A stretch of DNA of 46,727 bases, from contig NZ_JADNOH010000001.1 in the NCBI RefSeq assembly GCF_015557435.1, positions 1 to 46,727 of the forward strand. Reading direction: 5' to 3'. A program made the translations under genes and the position numbers. This DNA is from Collinsella aerofaciens. GTDB lineage: Bacteria > Actinomycetota > Coriobacteriia > Coriobacteriales > Coriobacteriaceae. This document shows, piece after piece, positions 41,598 through 46,727 of this stretch (position 1 is the first letter of the stretch; every line of letters begins with the position of its first letter). The notes below the pieces were generated by a model. It was not told the origin of the DNA. It was given only the letters and a program-made list of their open reading frames with translations, and did no database searches.

Positions 41598-42375
41598 CGC
41601 GCTGCTTGAGCGCTTGGCAGCTCCGCCTGTGCGTGCCACGCAGGAGCGTTACCGCCACGAGCTCAAATATCTCATTAACGAGGGCGAGCACGCCGCGCTT
41701 GCCTGTCGCATGGCGCCGGTGTTTAAACTGGACAAGCATGCGCGGGCGGGTGGTTACACCATTCGCAGCCTGTACTTTGACGACTACTGCAACTCGGCCT
41801 ACGAGGAAAAAGACGCTGGTATTCTCATGCGCAAAAAGTATCGCGTGCGCATCTATAACGGCAGCGACAAGGTGATTAAGCTCGAGCGCAAAAAGAAGTA
41901 CGGTAGCTGGATCTACAAGGAGGACGCGCCGCTCACGCGCGGCGAGTTTGAGCAGATCCTTGCTGGCGACTACGACTTTTTGCTGAGGAGCCCCTATCCG
42001 CTCTGTCGCGAGTTCTACATCGAGTGCATCTGCAATATGATGCGCCCGCGGACCATCGTGGACTACGAGCGCGAGCCGTGGGTGATGGACGAGGGTACCG
42101 TGCGCATTACCTTTGATAGCAACGTGTGTGCGGCGGTGGGGAGCTTTGACATCTTTGACGCGACGTTGCCCGCGTTGCCCGTGCTGGAGCCCGGCAAGCT
42201 GGTGATGGAGGTCAAGTTTACCGAGTTTTGTCCGCAGCTGGTGCGCGATATGGTGCCGCCAGGTGCGGCCGAACTCACGGCGGTCTCTAAGTACTGCCTG
42301 TGTTATGACAAGACCGCCTACCTGCGCGGTTTTAACTACTGGGAATCGGATTTTGGGAACCGAGGGGATATTTAG
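41584..42375 (+). CDS. VTC-domain protein (polyphosphate polymerase-like)
   Basis: A 263-residue protein of the VTC/CYTH-type tunnel fold. Visible elements are RYRHELKYLINEGE, TIRSLYFDDYCNSAYEEK, KYRVRIYNGS, KLERKKKYGSWIYKE with basic residues for phosphate binding, and KLVMEVKFTEFCPQL. VTC domains polymerise or bind polyphosphate/nucleotide in eukaryotes; the bacterial role is unsettled. ATG 41584 lies six bases after GGAGG; another ATG at 41578 would leave no spacing. The trio CotH, VTC and DUF4956 recurs as a block in many bacteria. Three bases separate it from DUF4956. Confidence 0.9.
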   Translation: MRRASALLERLAAPPVRATQERYRHELKYLINEGEHAALACRMAPVFKLDKHARAGGYTIRSLYFDDYCNSAYEEKDAGILMRKKYRVRIYNGSDKVIKLERKKKYGSWIYKEDAPLTRGEFEQILAGDYDFLLRSPYPLCREFYIECICNMMRPRTIVDYEREPWVMDEGTVRITFDSNVCAAVGSFDIFDATLPALPVLEPGKLVMEVKFTEFCPQLVRDMVPPGAAELTAVSKYCLCYDKTAYLRGFNYWESDFGNRGDI

Positions 42376-42378
42376 ACC

Positions 42379-43044
42379 ATGAGCACTAGGGACTTTTTTA
42401 AGAACTCCGTCTTGGAGGCGTTTGGTCAGGTCGACCCCGCCAAGATTGGCCTGTCGCTGCTCGTGGCGCTCGCCATGGGCATCCTGATCTACTACGTGTA
42501 CAAGCGCTTTTTTACCGGCGTGGTCTATTCGCGCAGTTTTGCCGTGACGCTCGTGGGCATGTGCGTGCTCACCTGCATGGTCACGCTCGCGATCTCGACA
42601 AACGTGGTCATCTCGCTTGGTATGGTCGGTGCTCTGTCTATCGTCCGCTACCGTACGGCGGTCAAGGACCCGCTCGACCTGCTGTATCTGTTTTGGTCCA
42701 TTACCACGGGCATTACGGCGGGAGCCGGTATGTATGCGCTCGTGGGGCTCACGGCTGTGGTGATCGTGGTGATGATCGCCAGTTTTGCGAGCCACCAGGA
42801 CAAGGCGCGCATGTACATGATGGTCATCCACTACACGGGTCAGACCACCGGCGACGATATCGTGCGCGCGTTTGGGCGCACCAAGTTTTCCGTCAAGTCC
42901 AAGACCATGCGCGGTGACAAGGTCGAGATGGCCGTCGAGGTTTTCTCGGACGGTGTGGATATGCCCTATGCCGACGCCATCCGCGCACTCGATGGCGTGG
43001 AAGATCTAACGCTCATCCAGTACAACGGTGAATACCACGGCTAA
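42379..43044 (+). CDS. DUF4956 membrane protein
   Basis: A 221-residue protein with about four hydrophobic segments in the first 140 residues (IGLSLLVALAMGILIYYVY, FAVTLVGMCVLTCMVTLAI, ITAGAGMYALVGLTAVVIVVMI). The family signature SLGMVGALSIVRYRTAVKDPLDLLYLFWSI lies around 75-105. The C-terminal 80 residues form a soluble ACT-like domain (VEVFSDGVDMPYADAIRALDGVEDL). Function unknown; it always travels with VTC-domain proteins. Last gene of the pel-CotH operon. Confidence 0.92.
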   Translation: MSTRDFFKNSVLEAFGQVDPAKIGLSLLVALAMGILIYYVYKRFFTGVVYSRSFAVTLVGMCVLTCMVTLAISTNVVISLGMVGALSIVRYRTAVKDPLDLLYLFWSITTGITAGAGMYALVGLTAVVIVVMIASFASHQDKARMYMMVIHYTGQTTGDDIVRAFGRTKFSVKSKTMRGDKVEMAVEVFSDGVDMPYADAIRALDGVEDLTLIQYNGEYHG

Positions 43045-43050
43045 TTTTGT

Positions 43051-43074
43051 TCCGGCGTTCTAACGAACGCCGGA
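43051..43074 (+). terminator. Strong hairpin at the end of the pel operon
   Basis: TCCGGCGTTC (43051-43060) and GAACGCCGGA (43065-43074) pair perfectly around TAAC, six bases after the DUF4956 stop. No T-run follows, so it may act as a pause or 3' stabiliser, or work with Rho. Confidence 0.5.
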
Positions 43075-43156
43075 CCGCTCGACGCTGCTTGCGCTGACGT
43101 TTTCTCGACCTGGGTGGGCTGGTCTTGGTTTGGTTTTATGTAAAGGATGGTGCCGC

Positions 43157-44149
43157 GTGGACGTGCAACAGCTAGAAGAGTCCTGGGCTGCAAGGGCCGG
43201 CGCGCGTGAGGCGCGTCTTGTTGCGGCCTCGCACGTGCCGGTGGCGCTGTCGCTGCTGGGGATTGTGCGTCCCAGCGATCGCCTGGTCGTGTTTGCCGAT
43301 GACTTTGCCGATGCGTTTGCGCGCGGCTTTGATGCCTGCGACGTTGTGCTCGTGGGGGAGCCGTCGGTTGCGGCGTTTACCGCCGCGTCCGAGGGTTTTG
43401 CCACCGCGTTTGATGCCGAGGTGCCGCACCTGTGGTGGTTTGTGAATTCAATCGGCGGCTTTGGCCTGCGTGTTCCCGATTTGCGCGCGCTGGGTCGGGC
43501 GGCGCGTGAGGCTCATGCGCTGCTGGTTGTGGACAACACCGTGGCGTCGGCTTTTGGCTGCGATTCGCTGCGGCTGGGTGCCGCGCTGTCGCTCGAGGCA
43601 CTCGACCGTGTGTGTGCCGGCGAAGCTCCGCGCAAGCTCGTCGCCGTCTCGGTGGCGCGCTCGCAGCTCAAGCGCCATCGTGTGGATGCAGCTGCCGAGT
43701 GCACGCATGCCCTGCTTGAGGGCTGCGGCTTGGCCAAGCTTGATTTGACTGCTGACGAGGCCGACGTGCTGGAGCGCGGTCTGGACTCGCTCGATGCTCG
43801 CATGCAGGCTCACTTCGACCGCGCACGTGCACTGGCCGAGTATCTGGCTGCCAACGAGATGGTGCGCAACGTGCGCTATCCAGGGCTGGGTTCGCATCCC
43901 GATCATGCGGTTGCAACGGGAATCCTCGAGCACGGCTTTGGCCCGGCAGTTGAGTTTGACCTTATCGAGCGAAGTGCGGGTGAGCTGTTCGACACATTGC
44001 CGGGGGAGTTCCGCACGTCGCCCGCCGGCGGCGCAACGACACGCCTTTCGGCCCCACGCGGCAAGCAGGGGGGAGCCATCCGCCTCTTCGCCGGCACCGA
44101 CGACCCCCTAACCGTAGCCGGCGCCCTAGACAACGCCCTCCGCAACTAG
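43157..44149 (+). CDS. Divergent PLP trans-sulfuration-family (Cys/Met metabolism) protein
   Basis: A 330-residue relative of cystathionine gamma-synthase/lyase enzymes. Recognisable are LLVVDNTVASAFG (V-D-N-T of the PLP-aspartate strand), MVRNVRYPGLGSHPDH, FGPAVEFDL, and GGAIRLFAGTDDP at the end. However, the S-x-T-K-Y-x-G-G-H-S stretch with the PLP lysine is not visible. The equivalent place reads VAVSVARSQLKRHRVD, and the N-terminal Y-S-R patch is also missing. It is shorter than the usual 380-400 residues. GTG 43157 has AAGGATGG before it; a TTG at 43130 is the alternative. It may be an altered or non-catalytic paralogue. Confidence 0.65.
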   Translation: MDVQQLEESWAARAGAREARLVAASHVPVALSLLGIVRPSDRLVVFADDFADAFARGFDACDVVLVGEPSVAAFTAASEGFATAFDAEVPHLWWFVNSIGGFGLRVPDLRALGRAAREAHALLVVDNTVASAFGCDSLRLGAALSLEALDRVCAGEAPRKLVAVSVARSQLKRHRVDAAAECTHALLEGCGLAKLDLTADEADVLERGLDSLDARMQAHFDRARALAEYLAANEMVRNVRYPGLGSHPDHAVATGILEHGFGPAVEFDLIERSAGELFDTLPGEFRTSPAGGATTRLSAPRGKQGGAIRLFAGTDDPLTVAGALDNALRN

Positions 44150-44437
44150 CTATTTTGGGGCTTGTCTCGGGGTAGTCTTTTTGGGACGGGCTTTTTAGCT
44201 ACTTTGGGACTGGGCCGTGGGGGACTGTGCCACGAAAGCGGCCTATCTACTACGTTTAACCCTTAGGGGGCGACCTTACCTGCCTTTTTTGAAAACTGGC
44301 AAGCTGTCTACCAGCGGTTTTGTTTTCAAGAAATCTGGGGTGGTCGAGGGTGTTCAACTAAACGTAGTAGATAGGCCCATTTTATGGCGCGCGTCTTAAT
44401 TAGTTCGTGCGGCGGATCAATAATCAGACCAAATAGA
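44150..44437. repeat. Inverted-repeat element (arms 44241-44258 and 44359-44376) in a gene-free stretch
   Basis: GCCTATCTACTACGTTTA and its exact reverse complement bound a 136-bp unit. To the left, 44150-44240 contains near-repeats of a T-T-T-G-G-G-A-C pattern. No gene is seen. The 18-bp arms and overall size recall the 122-bp element at 64-185 and the 125-bp elements at 26860, 31543 and 31678, although the sequences differ. Confidence 0.75.
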
Positions 44438-44785
44438 CTACTTTGCGTTGATGCTGGCTATGAGGGCGTCGGCTTTGGTGGCGATGACGATGTTGATGTC
44501 GGCCTGCAGCTCCTCGTAGACCACTATGGCTCGCTCGCCGGCGGGGGTGAGCGTGGATCCGCGGGCGCCGTCGCGCTCGATGAGCTTACAGCCTAGCTGG
44601 CCTTCCGCTTCGTTTACAATACGCCACGCTTTGGAATAGGCCATGCCCATGCTCTTGGCGGCGCGGTTGAGCGAGTGCTCGCGGGCAATACCCTGCAGCA
44701 GTAAGACGCAGCCGTGGCCGAACACGCCCGGCAGATCCTTGTCGCACGCTTGAATGACCAACTTTGCCGTCGTCTTGTACTCCAT
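44438..44785 (-). CDS. ModE/LysR-type winged-helix DNA-binding protein
   Basis: A 115-residue, single-domain protein similar to the N-terminal DNA-binding part of ModE: HGCVLLLQGIAREHSLNRAAKSMGMAYSKAWRIVNEAE is the helix-turn-helix, and GGxGS-like DGARGSTLTPAGERAI the wing. There is no molybdate-binding or other sensor domain. Such stand-alone proteins control molybdate transport or molybdoenzyme genes, but nothing nearby supports that here. ATG 44785 (after GTGGAG) is preferred over the GTG at 44794. It is divergent from guaB, sharing a 190-bp intergenic region. Confidence 0.85.
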   Translation of the reverse strand: MEYKTTAKLVIQACDKDLPGVFGHGCVLLLQGIAREHSLNRAAKSMGMAYSKAWRIVNEAEGQLGCKLIERDGARGSTLTPAGERAIVVYEELQADINIVIATKADALIASINAK

Positions 44786-44978
44786 GTGCTCCACGTCTCC
44801 CCGCTAAAGTGTTTGCTGGGCAAACGCAAAGCCTGCGTCAAACCCTCGTGTGCTCTTCTTAAATCATGCATTGTAGCAGTCAAAGTGCGTTAAGATACTT
44901 CCCCAGTATTGGGCGCCCAAGGTTGGGCTGGGTCCTACGAGGCCTGCAGCCGACCGGTCGCATGGATAAAGGAGAAAC

Positions 44979-46490
44979 ATGGCTACGTTCTTTCCCGGTG
45001 AGTCCCACACGTTTTCGGAGTATCTGCTGGTCCCTGGTTACTCGTCCTCGCAGTGCATCCCCAACAACGTCTCTCTTAAGACGCCGCTAACCCGCTTCAA
45101 GCGCGGTGAGAAGCCGGCAATCACCCTGAACATCCCCATGGTTTCCGCCATCATGCAGTCCGTCTCGGGCGTCGACATGGGTGTCGCGCTCGCTACCGAG
45201 GGTGGCCTGTCCTTCATTTACGGTTCCCAGACCCCCGAGTCCGAGGCCGCTATGGTCAAGGCCGTCAAGGATCACAAGGCCGGCTTTGTTCAGTCCGATT
45301 CCACGCTGACCCCCGACATGACCATGGAGCAGGTCATCGAGCTCAAGGAGAAGACCGGTCACTCCACCATGCCGGTCACCGACGACGGCACTCCCAAGGG
45401 CAAGCTCCTGGGTATCGTCACCAGCCGTGACTATCGCCCCAGCCGCGATGACCACCAGAAGAAGGTCTCCGAGTTCATGACCCCGCGTGAGCAGCTCATC
45501 GTGGGCGACAAGAACATCAGCCTTAAGGTTGCCAACGACGTCATCTGGGACAACAAGCTCAACGCTCTGCCCATCGTCGACGACAACGATCACCTCATGG
45601 GCATCGTCTTCCGCAAGGACTACGACAGCCACAAGACCAACCCCAACGAGCTGCTCGATAACGACAAGCGCTACATGGTCGGCGCCGGTATCAATACCCG
45701 CGATTATGCCGAGCGCGTGCCGCTGCTCATCGAGGCTGGTGCCGATGTCCTGTGCATCGACTCTTCCGAGGGCTTCAGCGAATGGCAGAAGCGCACCATC
45801 GAGTGGATCCGCGCCAACTACGGCGAGGACGTCAAGGTCGGTGCCGGCAACGTCGTCGACGCTGAGGGCTTCCGCTTCCTGGCCGACTGCGGTGCCGACT
45901 TCATCAAGGTCGGTATCGGCGGCGGTTCCATCTGCATTACCCGTGAGACCAAGGGTATCGGCCGTGGCCAGGCCACCGCGCTGATTGACGTCTGCCGCGC
46001 TCGCGACGAGTACTACGAGGAGACCGGCGTCTACGTGCCCGTGTGCTCCGACGGCGGTATCGTCTACGACTACCACATGACGCTCGCCCTTGCCATGGGT
46101 GCCGACTTTATGATGCTGGGCCGTTACTTCGCCCGCTTTGACGAGAGCCCGACCGAGCGCGTCAACGTCAATGGTCAGTACATGAAGGAGTACTGGGGCG
46201 AGGGTTCTGCGCGTGCCCGCAACTGGCAGCGCTACGACCTGGGCGGCGCCGCGAAGCTCAGCTTCGTCGAGGGCGTCGACTCCTACGTTCCCTACGCCGG
46301 CTCCCTCAAGGACGGTGTGGGCGGCACGCTCTACAAGGTCAAGTCCACGATGTGCAACTGCGGCGCCCTCTCGATCCCCGAGCTCCAGGAAAAGGCACGC
46401 CTGACCCTGGTCAGCTCCACCTCCATCGTCGAAGGCGGAGCCCACGACGTTGTCGTAAAGGATTCTCAGCAGTCCGTGTCTTATCGATAG
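44979..46490 (+). CDS. guaB: IMP dehydrogenase
   Basis: Converts IMP to XMP with NAD+, the first step of GMP synthesis in the cytoplasm. The 503-residue protein has the (beta/alpha)8 barrel in two parts with a CBS pair inserted (about 100-225, [11 protein letters not shown] and [15 protein letters not shown]). The active-site loop is [20 protein letters not shown], in which Cys attacks [29 protein letters not shown] binds the phosphate, and the flap region holds [23 protein letters not shown] precedes the ATG. A terminator follows at 46597. The gene shows the codon usage of highly expressed core genes. The rather divergent N terminus and flap suggest the type II group found in many anaerobic bacteria. 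Confidence 0.96.
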   Translation: MATFFPGESHTFSEYLLVPGYSSSQCIPNNVSLKTPLTRFKRGEKPAITLNIPMVSAIMQSVSGVDMGVALATEGGLSFIYGSQTPESEAAMVKAVKDHKAGFVQSDSTLTPDMTMEQVIELKEKTGHSTMPVTDDGTPKGKLLGIVTSRDYRPSRDDHQKKVSEFMTPREQLIVGDKNISLKVANDVIWDNKLNALPIVDDNDHLMGIVFRKDYDSHKTNPNELLDNDKRYMVGAGINTRDYAERVPLLIEAGADVLCIDSSEGFSEWQKRTIEWIRANYGEDVKVGAGNVVDAEGFRFLADCGADFIKVGIGGGSICITRETKGIGRGQATALIDVCRARDEYYEETGVYVPVCSDGGIVYDYHMTLALAMGADFMMLGRYFARFDESPTERVNVNGQYMKEYWGEGSARARNWQRYDLGGAAKLSFVEGVDSYVPYAGSLKDGVGGTLYKVKSTMCNCGALSIPELQEKARLTLVSSTSIVEGGAHDVVVKDSQQSVSYR

Positions 46491-46596
46491 GCCTGCACTC
46501 ATAATCGATCTTTCGCCGATTGGTGCCGCCCACTTGGTTGATTTCCGATCCCAGCCGAACACATTGAGCGAATAGGCCGTTCCCGCAGCTAGCCGA

Positions 46597-46636
46597 ACGC
46601 CCCCGAGGCCCAATTCAGGTCCCGGGGGCGTCGTTT
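46597..46636 (+). terminator. Rho-independent terminator of guaB
   Basis: ACGCCCCCG (46597-46605) pairs with CGGGGGCGT (46623-46631), followed by CGTTTT. It lies about 100 bases after the guaB stop. The remaining 90 bases of the window hold nothing I can identify. Confidence 0.75.
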
Positions 46637-46727
46637 TCCCAGTTGAAGGAACGGTGGAGATGTGTTTCGATAGGTCCGGTGGCCATGCTCCGCCCGCCGC
46701 CCGGCACCTCTTCCCAGACTCAGCCGG

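Noticed and set aside
44870-44978. Purine riboswitch before guaB
   Set aside because: The leader is short and lacks the paired arms and conserved loop bases of the purine aptamer.
32000-46600. Very long frames opposite to pel, CotH and guaB genes on the minus strand
   Set aside because: They are mirror images caused by strong GC3 bias of the real genes and show no domains or start signals.

Overview
The window looks like chromosomal DNA of a Coriobacteriia gut actinobacterium, most likely Collinsella. The reasons are the high-GC, GC3-rich housekeeping genes at both ends, a Gram-positive surface-polysaccharide repertoire without outer-membrane components, and the gene families present. The genus is an inference from composition and content, not from a marker gene.

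The layout has four blocks. (1) 1-10890 is a surface or capsular polysaccharide operon reading rightward. It contains a NusG-like specialised antiterminator, an initiating sugar-phosphate transferase, three GT4-type glycosyltransferases, a Wzy-like polymerase, a nitroreductase-family protein, a polysaccharide pyruvyl transferase, a Wzx flippase and a UDP-GlcNAc 2-epimerase (wecB). The serotype-like middle (about 1650-9790) is visibly more AT-rich than the flanking antiterminator and wecB genes, as expected for an exchangeable cassette. (2) 11085-31802 is an accessory, defence-rich island. Decayed IS256-family transposase genes lie at 11085-11569 and about 25648-26345. Between them are a TIR/caspase-type cassette (12146-16235, perhaps to 17585), a convergent ClpA/B-like AAA+ plus partner pair (17767-19815), an ABC three-component-type operon (20132-23397), a DUF4238 remnant, and a retron whose reverse transcriptase is fused to a trypsin-like protease (23655-25405). 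Beyond the second IS relic are a DUF2188 gene and two successive AAA-ATPase plus TOPRIM/RloB-type pairs (27109-28996 and 29597-31518). This last part is bracketed by about 125-bp palindromic repeat elements (26860-26984, 31543-31666, 31678-31802). (3) 31949-43044 is a Gram-positive Pel polysaccharide operon (PelD with an N-terminal SDR domain, PelE, PelA-type deacetylase, PelF, PelG). It is followed without a break by CotH-kinase lipoprotein, VTC-domain and DUF4956 genes. (4) 43157-46490 is ordinary chromosome: a divergent PLP trans-sulfuration-family protein, a ModE/LysR-type winged-helix protein, and IMP dehydrogenase (guaB) with a clear terminator.

The most interesting block is 12146-16235(-17585). 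Its tightly packed genes encode a DUF4062 protein, an inositol-monophosphatase-fold enzyme, a ThsB-like TIR protein, a 62-residue basic proline-rich peptide, a membrane protein, a caspase-like protease with intact His/Cys dyad and extra C-terminal domain, and possibly a tail-anchored protein. TIR plus caspase is the core of type IV Thoeris; the additional genes are what would make this cassette new. Other unusual elements are a 59-bp perfect palindrome covering the ribosome-binding site and start codon of the second AAA gene (29540-29598), the retron RT-protease fusion with a visible a1/a2 ncRNA, and the 125-bp repeat family with apparently compensatory arm changes.
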